From Gadus chalcogrammus (lineage: Eukaryota > Chordata > Actinopteri > Gadiformes > Gadidae): 64,000 bases of DNA. The stretch spans positions 4,029,887 to 4,093,886 of the forward strand of contig NC_079418.1 of the NCBI RefSeq assembly GCF_026213295.1, written 5' to 3'. Below the pieces are notes generated by a model, which saw only the letters and a program-made list of their open reading frames with translations, made no database searches and was not told the DNA's origin. A program made the position numbers and the translations under genes. Positions within the stretch are counted from its first letter, which is position 1; each line of letters opens with the position of its first letter. This document shows, in pieces, positions 45,388-56,239 of the stretch.

Positions 45388-46537
45388 CGGGCCTAAGCCC
45401 AGGGGCTTGAAGTAGATCACGGTATTTTCCTCTCCACGCGTTAGATACAATTCCCTCCCTTAAGCTTCATAATTTACCATACCGAAACATGCCTACTTTA
45501 TAACAAATAAATTGAGTTAAAAGCAATTTTCTTCGAAGAATACTGCAATAGCCTTCTTCTTACAGCAATATGAATAAGGAAGTGAGGGGAAGAGAGTGTT
45601 TGAAGGTAGATCCACGAAGGGGGTGCGGAGGGGGGGAAGTGGGGTGTTGGACGGGATCTTAAGAGGGAGATGAAAAGGTTTCAAGGGGAGGGAGGCGTTA
45701 GAGGGGTGGGGTGGGGGGGTACTCGTGTGTAGGGGGCCTGGAGGGGACTTTACGAGCGTAGGGGATCAGGGGGTCTTTTACCTTAATAATTCATCGTCTT
45801 TAATAACAAAATACCAACAGACTTGAATGTAAAATGTAAGCATGGGTGGTATTAGTTTAGAGGATCGGCATATAAGATGGTATTCACTCCGAACGTCCGC
45901 TATGGAGCTACTGCTTAGGAACACAGATCGTGCCGGCCTCAGGAAAGGTCAGAGGAATCGGAGAAGTGAAAGATAACTCTCGTTAATATACTATTTTGGC
46001 CCGATCTATACAGAGACCGATAGTGGAGGACTTCACCTCTCAACCAAGAACGATTTAACGACGAGTACTCAAAACAACTCAAGTGTAAAGAAGGGGGGAG
46101 GGAGGGCCTTCAGAGTTCCTTGCAACCGTTGATCTACACGTGTTGTTATGCTAGGCCTCTGGAGCAGCACGATCGGACGGTGGCTAAAATAAACTTAATA
46201 AACACCTAAATGTTCTTATAACCAATCCTTTTTCAGATTTAATCTTTAAAACAATGAGTTCTACTTACCTCAGACGTGTGTGGCCTGTTGAAGTTGTTTT
46301 AGTCCCGAGAAGCCCGCCGGGATTCTCGGGACTTTCTTCCAAACGTTGTGGGTCACCAAATGATTGCAGCATTCTTGAAGAAAGTTGTCCAATCCCGGGT
46401 TGCTTTTAACTCACTTTATTTGTTATAAAGTAGTCATGTTTCGGTATGGTAACTATGAAGCTTAAGGGAGGGAATTGTATCTAACGCGTGGAGAGGAAAA
46501 TACCGTGATCTACTTCAAGCCCCCGGGCTTATACCTA
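45388..46537. repeat. Long inverted repeat, ~140-bp arms
   Basis: The left arm 45388-45527 and right arm 46397-46537 are reverse complements with a few differences (shared blocks include GATCACGGTATTTTCCTCTC and TTATAACAAATAAATTGAGT). They enclose about 870 bp with a strongly purine-rich G-run section at 45580-45775. There is no open frame of note. The right part also has a hairpin, AGTCCCGAGAA at 46306 pairing with TTCTCGGGACT ending 46336. It may be a fold-back element. Confidence 0.75.
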
Positions 46538-46590
46538 TCAGATTCAGTGGTTCTGCGCAGGCGCATGATGACGTGTAAAATTGTAAAACC

Positions 46591-46838
46591 CATTGTACCC
46601 CTGAAATCTCCAATAAAGACGTTTTAATACAGCATCAAATTATGCTCCCAATATTCTTATGTGTCAGGAAGCGTATTTAATCTATAGACCAACTGCCTCT
46701 ATCAAACGATGCTCCCACTACAGAAATACGTTATTGTACACCACTACACACTCCATGTACACTGTAAGGATATGGGGAGCATAATTTGATACTGTATTAT
46801 TATAACATCTTTATTTGAGATTTCAGGGGTACAGTATG
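46591..46838. repeat. Palindromic MITE, ~60-bp arms
   Basis: The arms begin GTACCCCTGAAATCTC and run to CATCAAATTATGCTCCC on the left (about 46598-46649). They return as GGGAGCATAATTTGATAC through GAGATTTCAGGGGTAC on the right (46775-46832). The spacer is about 125 bp. No coding capacity. Confidence 0.75.
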
Positions 46839-46861
46839 TGTATTTTATACCACACCACGGA

Positions 46862-48291
46862 TCAATAGTAATCATGCGCGGAACAAAGTAGGTAGCACAA
46901 TATGATAGGTAGCAGAAATTGGCAGAACACCCAGCTCGACGGAGTAAAAGAAGGCATGGCGAGGAACGGAAAGCTACGGTATGAAGCTATCCTTTGTTTA
47001 GACAAAGTTGATTTCTCGCGCCTTGTAGTGCTAGCACTACCATTGCAAGCTCGTGCAACAGCATTATAGTTAACAGATAAATGCAATGTTGGGACTGCAC
47101 GCGACATCTTTGTTGATTCCCGCCCGATTTCGTCGATATTAGCAGGTTGTAGTCATTGCACATCCAAAGGCAAGCGAAATTAATGCAATCTTAAAATTGT
47201 AAAAGCCCATTAAACATAATCTACTCTGAATGAAAGGTTAAATGTGACATCAAGTTACAGAAGCTACAGCTGGCTCACAATGGCATTTTATAGCAAGGCC
47301 GATAGCCCCGTTGGCCTGTTGAGTTAGCCAAGTAGCCTGCTAAAGTTTGCACTATTCTTGCTGTCTTCATCATACTTCGTGGTGTTGAATTAAACAATTA
47401 CTAGACTTGAGTGTTAAGTGTAATTTGCCTCTGCCTATAAGCACATATAATTTGAGTTACATTTGTGTTTAACCAGCTAGTTCATTAGCTATTGGCTCAT
47501 TAGCTAATGCCTGGATATCGTTGTCACGATAGTACTATAGCTAATTTAAGATTTATCGAATGTTATCGATATCAGAATAGTCTATACTACTAAAATTAAA
47601 AATACAAACATTGAAAATAAATAGCTACTTCAAATTGACTTACCTTACCTAATAATTAATAATTCTAGTAATTTTTTTAAGAAATTCTTCTGTCTTCTAT
47701 CTCTCTTCTCTCAAAACCAACAAAGGCAAATTTCGTAGTACTGGGTATTTAACCGTCTTTATTTCACGAGAGCTCTAACTTTGGGAGTACTTGGTATTTA
47801 ACTGTCTTTATCGCAAGAGACCTCTGAGGCCTGGTTCTATAGTTCTACAAACGCGACACACGCTACCTTGCCAGCGCTATTTCTTGCACAAATTATTTCC
47901 CAGATTCTGGGAAATAAGTTTTGTATTGCTGATCTAACAGCAATACAAAATCATCACTTGGTTTTTATGGCATACCAACAGTGAGTAAACGGGAAGGGAC
48001 AGAAACGGAGGGTTTGAGCCAGCGTTTCAACCTTGTTTCTGTTCCATTGTTCCTTTTGCGTCACTTTTGTCATTCTGTTATTCAATTTCGTTTTTGGTCA
48101 ATTCAACCACACAGAATAGACCATCATATTGCAATGTACTGTGTAAATACAAATATTAAAATTAAAATTAAACGTTGACATTGAGATTCTTATTTCCTGT
48201 GTCATACTGTATACAAATCTTAAAGGCAGCTTTCTGTAACTTACGATTACCACAGGTCATGTTTTAGGGATATCATTTTTTTCATGTGCTT
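46862..48291. other. Non-coding spacer
   Basis: No exon, terminus or strong repeat was recognised. Open frames at 46862-47107 and 47981-48178 lack any familiar domain or splice context. Confidence 0.4.
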
Positions 48292-48295
48292 TTAA

Positions 48296-49226
48296 AGGTT
48301 GGGTATGGGATTTGCGAAATGCCAGCAGATTTTGAAAATACACAACTCAAATGGTCCTACCCCCTCTCCTTCAACGCTGACTCTGACTCCACCCATTCCA
48401 AGTACCTGGACGCGCAATCATGCACGAGCGCGAACACAGATGCGCGAGAGCGAGCCAGGCTAGCGTAGGTTTTCGTTTAACAACATGGCGAATGGAATTG
48501 TCTTCTACTGCTAGGTCCAAATGTGGATTAACTAGTTCCAGTAGCTACCGCAGGATAACAACAAACAGGAGCTTGCTCTGGGTCACGAGTACTGCACGAA
48601 GGGGTCGCGCGGGGGAGGGGGAGTGCAGTACGACCGTTTGATTGACGTACTAACGCCTCGTGCCCACTGCACCGTCAGTCAACGGACGTGGGAAGGCGTG
48701 GCTGACGGATGGGGGAGTAGTCTTTGCAGAGGCATCCGTCAGCCAATCAAATCGCTTCGCCGGGTTCTTCCCGCTTCTTCCTGCTTGTTGCGATGCAAGA
48801 TTACCCGCTTTCCAGTATCGTCAGAGCCCGAGTCGCGTCACAGTGCTTAAATTTGCATACGCGATCTGATTGGATGACGGAACCGTCGCTGCCGAAAAAG
48901 TTGAAAATTTTTCAACTTTCTGACGGTGGCGAACGCTCCAACTGAACGGACGGATCCACAATGCATTGCGCGTCCGTCCCCATTCAAAGTCAATGGGCAA
49001 CGGTCAACTGACGGAGGTAGTGGGCACGGGGCGTTACTGTCCAATGCAACTCGGTGGCTCTGCAAATCATTGGCTGGAGTTTTTCGAGCCCTGCACATTC
49101 CACAGATGATTGACTTATTTAATTTTCCTGTCAGTACTTCTAACTCAGTGGCTGTAAGTGGGTTATGATAAGGATTTCAAGTAATTTTGCAAAAATGGCC
49201 AAAAAAGCGAATTCCATACCCAACCT
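48296..49226. mobile_element. TTAA-flanked MITE (Kolobok/piggyBac-like ends)
   Basis: TTAA at 48292-48295 and 49227-49230 flanks AGGTTGGGTATGGGATT and, reversed, AGGTTGGGTATGGAATTCGC. The target TTAA with AGG-type ends is seen in Kolobok-like elements. A second MITE (48651-49036) is nested inside. Confidence 0.85.
48651..49036. mobile_element. MITE, GTGCCCACTGCACCGTCAG family, copy 2
   Basis: The ends TAACGCCTCGTGCCCACTGC and, reversed, TAACGCCCCGTGCCCACTAC match the copy at 8443-8727. It shares AGTGCTTAAATTTGCATAC and GCCGAAAAAGTTGAAAA with that copy. TA on both sides may be the duplication. Confidence 0.85.
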
Positions 49227-49462
49227 TTAATGGTGTCACAAATTATAACAATAGAGTGTGGAAATGGTGCCATCGACTTTTTTTTAAAGCAAAATAAGAT
49301 TTAGGTAAGCATCGACAATCGACTCTTAATCAAATGTTATATCGAAAAGGAAAGCTTGTGTGGCAACAAGTAGTTTGTTGTCATGGTGACTGTCAGCTGT
49401 GCGGCAGTCCCAGCCAATCACGGTGGGAGACTATCTATAAAGGCGGGCGTAGAGCACCTGTC

Positions 49463-49553
49463 GGCCTCTTGCTTGCCGTAGGCTGGGTCACGTTGCGCCT
49501 GGGCGTCCATTTCCGCTTCCGTGCGGTGGCAGGTGAGCTGCCGGTCAAGGCTG
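49463..49553. repeat. 90-bp direct repeat, left copy
   Basis: CTCTTGCTTGCCGTAGGCTG to GTGAGCTGCCGGTCAAGGCT recurs with about a dozen differences at 52878-52967, on the other side of the L2 LINE. Confidence 0.85.
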
Positions 49554-50136
49554 CATTAAATTAGATTAGATTAGATTCAACTTTATTGTCATTGCACAAG
49601 TAAGGACAACCAGTACAACGAAATGCAGTTTAGCCTCTAACCAGTAGTGCAATCAATAAAACGTTTTTGTTAAAGCAGCGCTATAAGAATAATAATAATA
49701 CATAGAACACAGATAGCAGATAGCAGCTGAATATAAAGTGCAGTAATACATAAATGGTTAATACAGTTAATACAGTTGATCCTCATTAATAGTAAAGTGC
49801 ATAGGTAAAGTGCATAGGTGGTTTGAGGTAGTCAGACTGACCATAGTCCATGTTCAAGAACGGGGGGGGGGGGGCTAGTGTAGGGTCTTTGTGTTGAGCA
49901 GTGTTGTAGTGTTGTGGAAAAAGCTGTTTCTGAGCCTGCTGGTGCGACTCCTGAGGCTCCTGTAACGTCTCCCGGACGGGAGGAGAGAGAACAGGGCATG
50001 ACTGGGGTGTGTGTGGTCCTTGATGATTTTGTTTGCACGTTGCAGACACCGTGAATGATGAAGATCAGTGAGGGCAGGGAGTGATGTGCCAATTATTTTC
50101 TGAGCAGTTTTAACGACTCGCTGTAGGGCTTTCCTA

Positions 50137-51423
50137 TCAGCCATACCACACCGTGAAGCAGTTGGTGAGGATGCTCTCAACGGTGCAGCGGTAGAAGTTC
50201 CGGAGGATCTGAGGGGAGAATCCAGCTTTTTTCAGTTTTCTGAGGAAGAAGAGGCGTTGTTGAGCTTTCTTGATCAGAGTGGAGGTGTTGAGTGACCAGG
50301 AGAGGTCTTGTGAAATATGGACACCCAGAAACTTGAAGTTGGTGACCCGTTCCACTTCAGCCCCGTTGATGTGAATGGGTGAGTGTATGCTTGCCTTTGA
50401 TTTCCGAAAGTCAACAATCAGTTCTTTGGTTTTGGTGGTGTTGAGCACAAGATTGTTACTAGCGCACCAAGCTGCCAAGTGCAGGACTTCCTCCCTGTAG
50501 GCTGATTCATCATTATTCCTGATCAGGCCGAGCACTGTTGTGTCGTCTGCGAATTTGATGATGGAGTTGGAGTTGTGAATGGGGGAGCAGTCATAGGTGA
50601 AGAGGGTGTACAGTAAGGGGCTAAGCACGCACCCTTGTGGCACACCAGTATGTAGAGGCAGTGTAGTGGAGGAGAGGTTGTTTAACCTCACCGTCTGTGG
50701 TCTGTTGATCAGAAAGTCCAGTATCCAGTTGCAGGTGGATATGCTGATGCCAAGCTTATTTAATTTCATGATCAGATCAGATGGTATGATTGTGTTGAAA
50801 GCTGAGCTGAAGTCGATGAATAGCAACCTAGCATAGGAATTGCTATTGTCCAGGTGGGTGAGGGCAGAGTGAAGGGCTGTGGATATGGCATCCTCAGTCG
50901 ATCTGTTGGCACGGTATGCATACTGGTGGGGGTCTAATGCAGGAGGAAGGCTGGGCTTGAGGTGAGCTAAGATTAGCTTCTCAAGACACTTGGTGATGAT
51001 GGGGGTCAATGCTACTGGTCGATAGTCATTCAGACACGCTGGGTTAGATTGCTTGGGCACGGGGACGATGGTGGTGGTCTTGAGGCACACGGGAACAACA
51101 GCCTGGGCCAGTGACAGGTTAAATATGTTGGTGAAGACTCCAGATAGTTGCTCAGCGCACGTTCTCCACACGCGCCCAGGGATGCCATCCGGGCCAGCTG
51201 CCTTCCTTACATTCACCCTGCTCAGCACTGACTGCACGTCAGAGGCAGTGAATCTGAGGGGTTGTTCGCCAGGTGGTGGGGTAGTTTTGACAGGCGTAGT
51301 GCTGTTGTCACGGTCAAAGCGGGCATAAAAGTGATTAAGCTCGTTAGCAAAGTCGGTAGTGGTGGTAAGGGGGGTTGAGTTTGCTCTTCTGTAGTCTGTG
51401 ATGGCCTGTATTCCTTGCCACAT
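50137..51423 (-). pseudogene. L2 reverse transcriptase
   Basis: This 428-codon open frame has RT motifs in order: AAGPDGIPGRVWR, LNDYRPVALTPIITKCLEKL, DPHQYAYRANRSTEDAI, FIDFSSAFNTI (first catalytic Asp), GVPQGCVLSPLLYTLFTYDC and FADDTTVLG (Asp pair). The C-terminal EILTNCFTVWYG-like end is typical of L2/Rex1-type LINEs. The frame continues upstream of the annotated start through EEHFNNSDPQRMWQG, and a TGA about 120 bases further up separates it from the endonuclease part. Confidence 0.9.
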
Positions 51424-51590
51424 ACGTTGGGGGTCTGAGTTATTGAAGTGTTCTTCAATCCGTAGTTTGTGGCTGTGTTGGGCGGTCCGTATTCCCCTTT
51501 TCAGGTTAGCCCTGGATGTGCTGTAGGCTTCTTCGTTGCCGGATCAAAAAGCAATGTTGCGGGCCTTTAACAGTAGACGGACGTCCTTGT

Positions 51591-52826
51591 TCATCCAAGG
51601 CTATATCTTGATCTGCTTATGAGAGTTGTGACATCAATTACGCCTTTATTAATATATTCCAGAACAGAGGAGGTATATGTCTCAATGTCCAGCTGAGAGT
51701 CAGAGGTGGCATTGGTGGCGAACAGACTCCAGTCTGTGCGCTGAAACCCAAGCTGTAGAGCGGCATCTGCACCCTCGGGCCTGATCTTCACAGTCCTCAC
51801 TGTGGGTTTCACCCGGCTAATGAGGGCTGTGTATCTGGGCAGCAGCAGCAGGGAAATATGGTCAGATTGACCCAGGTGGGAGAGTGGTATAGCCTTGTAG
51901 GCATCGGGGATGTTTGTATACACTTTGTCCAACATTCTGTCCCCTCTGGTCGGGCAGGAGACATGTTGGTGGAACTTGGGGAGTACTGACTTCAGGTTTG
52001 AATGGTAAAAATCCCCTGCAGCAATAAATACCCCTTCTGGGTGAGCAGTTTGTTGTGTGCTAATAGCAGAATGTAGCTCTTTCATTGCTAGTTTGGCATT
52101 AGCATCAGGGGGTACGTAAACGGCCATAATAACAATGCATGAGTGTTCTCTGGGTAGGTAAAAAGGCCGGCATTTAACAGACAGATATTCCAGGTTCTCA
52201 GAACAGTGACTCCCGATCGTGACAGTGTTTATGCACCATGCGTTGTTGATATAAATGCATAAACCACCGCCTCTGGTCTTACCGGAATCTTCAGTTGATC
52301 TGTCAGCTCTGAACATAGTCCGCCCCTGTAGTTCAATTGCAGTGTCCGGGATGCGGTTGTTCAACCATGTTTCAATGTAGATCATTATATTGCAGTCCAT
52401 AATCCGTTTATGAGAGGTAGTCCAGAGCCGTATTTCATCCAGTTTATTCGCCAGTGAACGCACATTGGCTAGGAACAAGCTTGGTAGTGGTAGCTTATGC
52501 GGGGTTAGCCTTAGCCTAGCTCGTAAACCACCCCTCTTCCCCCGCTTCTGTTTACGTTCCCGACGCCGCCTCCGGGCCCTCTTTTCCGGGAGAGCTGGTA
52601 TGCTGGACCACGGTGCTCTGGCTATATCCGTTGGAAGCTGAAAATCTTGAAAAACTTGGTATAAGTCGCTTGTGCAGGAAGCATGGATATCCAAAAGTTC
52701 TTGTCTACTGTACAATATGTTCCCATAGTAACGTGGGAAGATCGCAACCAAAAACAAACAAACACTCATTAATTTGCACAAACTGGGGAGATGCAGAGCC
52801 TCGCGCTGTACTCGCGACGTCATCAA
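51591..52826 (-). pseudogene. L2 N-terminal region and AP-like endonuclease
   Basis: The 411-codon frame starts MMTSRVQREALHLPSLCKLM, has a basic KRARRRRRERKQKRGKRGG stretch and then an APE-type endonuclease: FLANVRSLANKLDEIR, ETWLNNRIPD, FRADRS, RGGGLCIYINN, VYVPPDAN, GDFYHSNL and SDHISLLL. The last two blocks hold the usual GDFN/H and SDH catalytic residues, the first with Y in place of N. The frame stops at 51591 just where the reading should pass to the RT frame, so a frameshift near 51600-51640 is inferred. Confidence 0.85.
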
Positions 52827-52877
52827 ACGCGCATGTTGCCCATCCAGTACTAATTTTAGTTATTGTTTTGTAAAGGC

Positions 52878-52967
52878 TCTTGCTTGCCGGAGGCTGGGTC
52901 ACGTAGCTCCTGTGCGTCTATTTCCGCTTCTGTGCAGTGATAGGTGAGCTGCCGGTCACGGCTGCAT
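52878..52967. repeat. 90-bp direct repeat, right copy
   Basis: This is the counterpart of 49463-49553. It lies within a local partial tandem repeat: TGCTAATTTTAGTTATTGTG at 52992 echoes TACTAATTTTAGTTATTGTT at 52850. Confidence 0.85.
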
Positions 52968-52999
52968 CTCTCTTATACGTTGCCTTTCCAGTGCTAATT

Positions 53000-53760
53000 T
53001 TAGTTATTGTGTTGTAAAGGGCTCACTTGGATGTTGCTGCTGGCTGCGCGCTGCTCATCGATACATAGCCGATGCCGCCTACTGAACTGTCGCTTTGGTA
53101 TAGCGTCCCGTTCCCTGCTCCACGCCACGTTGGCCGGGACTGCCCGATTGGGCGGCCGACAGTAGCGGCGCAGCAGCGGCCAATCCACCTATAAAAACCA
53201 CTGCTGCTTTGCTTCCACGTTATTACCGCCTTGCCAGGGCCAGCTCGGACCCGATCGCTTTGCCGTTCATTCGGCTAGCGATAGTTTGTTCCTTTTCCTG
53301 TTGTGTCTCTTTTGTTTAGTTGGTGCCACTACATCTTAAAGTGTGTATGTTATGTTATGTAAGAGTTTTTGCTGATTTCTCCTTGTGTTTACTTATTATA
53401 GATTTTGTTTATTTAATTAATTTCTCTTATTATTATTTTGTTTCCATTATGTTTTCTAACTGGTTGCTCTGCGATCCCCCTCAATTCAGGTGCTGAGCCT
53501 ACGGTGGTGGACTGGTGTCCTGGTCACGGTGTCCCTTTTGTATTGTGTTTGCATTTGGTTTATTTTTCATTTGTTTTACGTGTGGTGTTCCTGGTACCCC
53601 CTTTCCTTTGGATGCAGGTGTTCACAGTAGGTCTCAGCACTGATTGGATCTCAGCACCCAATTTCCCTCCTTAGTGAGTAATTCTCTAGTTTTAAGAACA
53701 GACATTTTGTGTAAATAAAAGTATTTTTGTATGATCGAACTGCCGTCTCTGCCTCATTGC
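53000..53760 (+). other. Possible promoter/LTR-like region
   Basis: CCAAT-like (GGCCAATCCACC) and TATAAAAACC elements at 53177-53200 are followed 500 bp later by AATAAAAGTA (53716). An LTR or a short transcript unit would look like this. No matching second copy or duplication was found. Confidence 0.3.
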
Positions 53761-53770
53761 ATAACGGACC

Positions 53771-54085
53771 TCAGTGCCTTTCCTTCATTTGTGCTAGTCC
53801 ACTTAAAATAAATCTCTGGGTGAAATTCCCAGGGTGGCGTTGTCTGGCAATAATTAATGCTACCGATACTGCCTTAAGAAAAGGGGCATCACTCCATAGC
53901 TCGTGCTGCCACACTTGCATTAACAATGTTTGGTCTTCTCTGTGCCAAGTATTGCACAGGCTGCAGAGGGCATGGAGATTACTTGGTCCCTCCTCATAGC
54001 TGTGAGCTACTGGCATAAAATCAAGACCCATTTGGTCAAACTCAGTCAACCAGACACAATTGTTCTTGTATAGCTGTCCTCGCAC
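53771..54085 (-). CDS. Unknown 104-codon frame
   Basis: The minus-strand frame reads VWLTEFDQMGLDFMPVAHSY, followed by EEGPSNLHALCSLCNTWHRE and further hydrophobic segments. The composition (CSLC, WHRED, WQHELW) looks like real protein rather than chance, but I do not recognise it. There is no clear promoter or splice partner. It could be one exon of a repeat-derived gene. Confidence 0.35.
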   Translation of the reverse strand: MRGQLYKNNCVWLTEFDQMGLDFMPVAHSYEEGPSNLHALCSLCNTWHREDQTLLMQVWQHELWSDAPFLKAVSVALIIARQRHPGNFTQRFILSGLAQMKERH

Positions 54086-54228
54086 ACTTTTTCATTTTTC
54101 AGGCAGTTGCATATCTATTTTACAGCATTCAAATTGTGATAGACATTACTCTTGTTTGAGGATTTCCCCTGCATCACATAATTGACGCATTAACTACGGA
54201 GCAATAAAAATAAATAAATAAATAATGT

Positions 54229-54310
54229 TTTGCGAGATCTCGCAAATGGTTTGCGATATCTCGCAAAGACTTTGCGAGATCTCGCAAAAGACTTTGCGTT
54301 ATATCGCAAA
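54229..54310. repeat. Four 18-bp near-palindromes at 21-22-bp spacing
   Basis: TTTGCGAGATCTCGCAAA occurs at 54229-54246 and 54271-54288. Variants TTTGCGATATCTCGCAAA at 54250-54267 and TTTGCGTTATATCGCAAA at 54293-54310 complete the array. Each start is 21-22 bases from the last, about two helical turns. Confidence 0.92.
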
Positions 54311-54396
54311 CCAACTTCCGCAGCCCTCACTCACCAACGGTCCATGCAACAGTCATATCTATTAATCTATGATAAACCGTACACCAGAAAATAATC

Positions 54397-54471
54397 ATGG
54401 AGGATTTAGAGCATTTCCTTCAGTCCAGAGGGGTCCCAAGAGAGGACATCATGCGAATGCAAAGAGACAAG
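54397..54471 (+). CDS. Candidate SAM-domain first coding exon
   Basis: The ATG opens MEDLEHFLQSRGVPREDIMR and ends QRDK exactly at a GTGGGC donor after 25 codons. The sequence resembles the first helix of SAM-like domains in fish SAMD3-like proteins. No following SAM exon was found before the MITE at 55130, so it may be an orphan. It begins about 90 bases after the palindrome array. Confidence 0.45.
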
Positions 54472-54479
54472 GTGGGCAG

Positions 54480-55129
54480 GAATTTAATTTAACAGAAGTT
54501 GGACTAGTTTCCCTGCTCTGAGTTATGCTAGTCCAACGCTGTAGATGTTGTAAATTAGCTTCAGATATCTTTTAGTTTTCTTTATGAGGGGCTATGTGTG
54601 TTTTATCTCTGTGTTTTAACCTAACAGTACATCTTATTAAAAGAACAAAGTAGACGTAACTTAAATCTCAAAAATCGTTGGGGTTACTCATTCACCTGAA
54701 TGAACAGAACTTAAGAATCAATAATTGATGTAATAACTCTTTTGTTTTGAGTGCTGCTCAAATATAGAACATTTTAAGTCGAATTTATTTATTCCAGTGT
54801 GTTCCATTGACTTATTTAACTTAAGTGTAGCTATATCATTTTCATCAGACTATATAAGCTACACTTTGTGTAATTAGTTTTTATTGCTATCTCTATTATT
54901 TATAATTATTTCTGATTATTATGCAATGCCCAATTAAAACAAATAATTACTGTGACATAATTTCAATGATCACAGTGTAAAGATTTAAAGTTAATCACAG
55001 AATATTGGCATAAATAAATAAGCTTATGACACACATTTTCGTTCAACTTTTTTTGATTGTGTCTCAAACAGCTTGTGTGTCTTTTAACAGGCGCTAGCTC
55101 TTTATATTTGGGAAACCCATTATCAAAAA
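54480..55129. other. Non-coding, probable repeat-derived intron
   Basis: AT-rich text with TTAAGTT/ACTTAA-type motifs similar to 62600-63170. No exon recognised. Confidence 0.4.
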
Positions 55130-55640
55130 CGGCTGAATCCGAATACTCATACTTGACCACTATATAGTATGAATTTTGTAGTACGCCAAAAAATATAGCG
55201 CGTCCGAATGCTCAGTACGCATTGTGAAGTACGGAAGACGTTTCCGAATGCGTGCTACCGCCAAAGTAAACCACGGAGTTCACTACGCTATCCCACAATG
55301 CAACCGGAGTCTGGTAACGAACGAAGAAGAGATGGCTGACCCGACAACAACAGAAAGACGTCGTAGAAAGCGGCGTAAAATAGTAAAGTAAGTAATTAAG
55401 TAAAAAGAGACATTTTTAATTTAATAGCAACGATGACAAAACAGGTAACTTATCAAGGTCATTTTGCCGGCATCCGAGGGGAGATACGTCATCTCCAAAC
55501 ATCCGGTGGAGTTTCGGCGATGTTCGGAAGCGTTCGGAGGCGTTCTACGCATAGCTGTAGACCGTACTACACTGTCAAGTGTAGTACCGTCAAGTAGACG
55601 CTGAACAGAAATAGTATGTACTAAGTATTCGGATTCATCT
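55130..55640. mobile_element. MITE, GCTGCATCCGAATAC family, copy 2
   Basis: The ends GGCTGAATCCGAATACTCAT and, reversed, GATGAATCCGAATACTT are slightly diverged from copy 1. The interior matches it in inverse orientation and includes an ATGGCTGACCCGACA start of a short basic frame, shared by both copies. Confidence 0.85.
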
Positions 55641-56239
55641 GCCAGTTCACGTTGTGGTCATTGCGCAGATGCGCACGGTGATTGCAACTAGCCCTCTGTT
55701 TTTGGTTGGGAAACCAAGTTTACTGGCTATTTTTTTTCAACGTGAGCAGTGAACTTCAGTTTCAACTCGTGGTCTTCTCTTCACGCGCACAGCGACGACG
55801 GATCAGACTATTTTTGGACATCTTTTCATCGTTAGCATCAACTCCGGGACAGCGGACACTTGCTTTTTCGCCGACATTTTCGCCGACAAACTTTCGACAC
55901 ATTACCCAGCCGGCGAACAGTTTTATTGTCTACTTGAGGTAATGTTGCTCGGTTGTGCTTTACCTTGCATGTAGTATATGATAGTGTTAGCAACTGCTGC
56001 TAGGTTGCAAGTTCTATAAAAACTTTAGTTATTCGAAAGAAAACACAATTTTTAATAACTGCATGTCTTGTTAACTAACGAAGGGTGAGTTTTATGTGTG
56101 TTTTATTCTTTACTAAGTCACAGTTACCATCGTAAACGTTCGTATTTTTTCAAGGATGTTTTAGCGCCTAAAATCACGTCTTCAGCTCTACGTCTTTTGG
56201 GCATGTTTTCGTCAAAGTCGGGTTGTATTAGCCTGGCAA

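Larger units (their letters stand above)
49559..52845 (-). mobile_element. L2 LINE, near full length
   Basis: The 3' end carries the TTAGAT-type tail and ACAATAAAGTTGAATCTAA seen at fish L2 ends (49557-49600 on the + strand). The coding region is a single APE-RT frame on the minus strand, broken by at least one frameshift (near 51600-51640) and one TGA (near 51543). The 5' end is near the first ATG at 52826. It is flanked by divergent 90-bp direct repeats rather than a normal short duplication. Confidence 0.88.

Noticed and set aside
46862..47107. 81-codon minus-strand frame as a gene
   Set aside because: No domain, splice signals or codon pattern to support it.
54229..54310. CRISPR-like array
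   Set aside because: Repeats are palindromic with 3-4-base spacers in vertebrate DNA; not a CRISPR.
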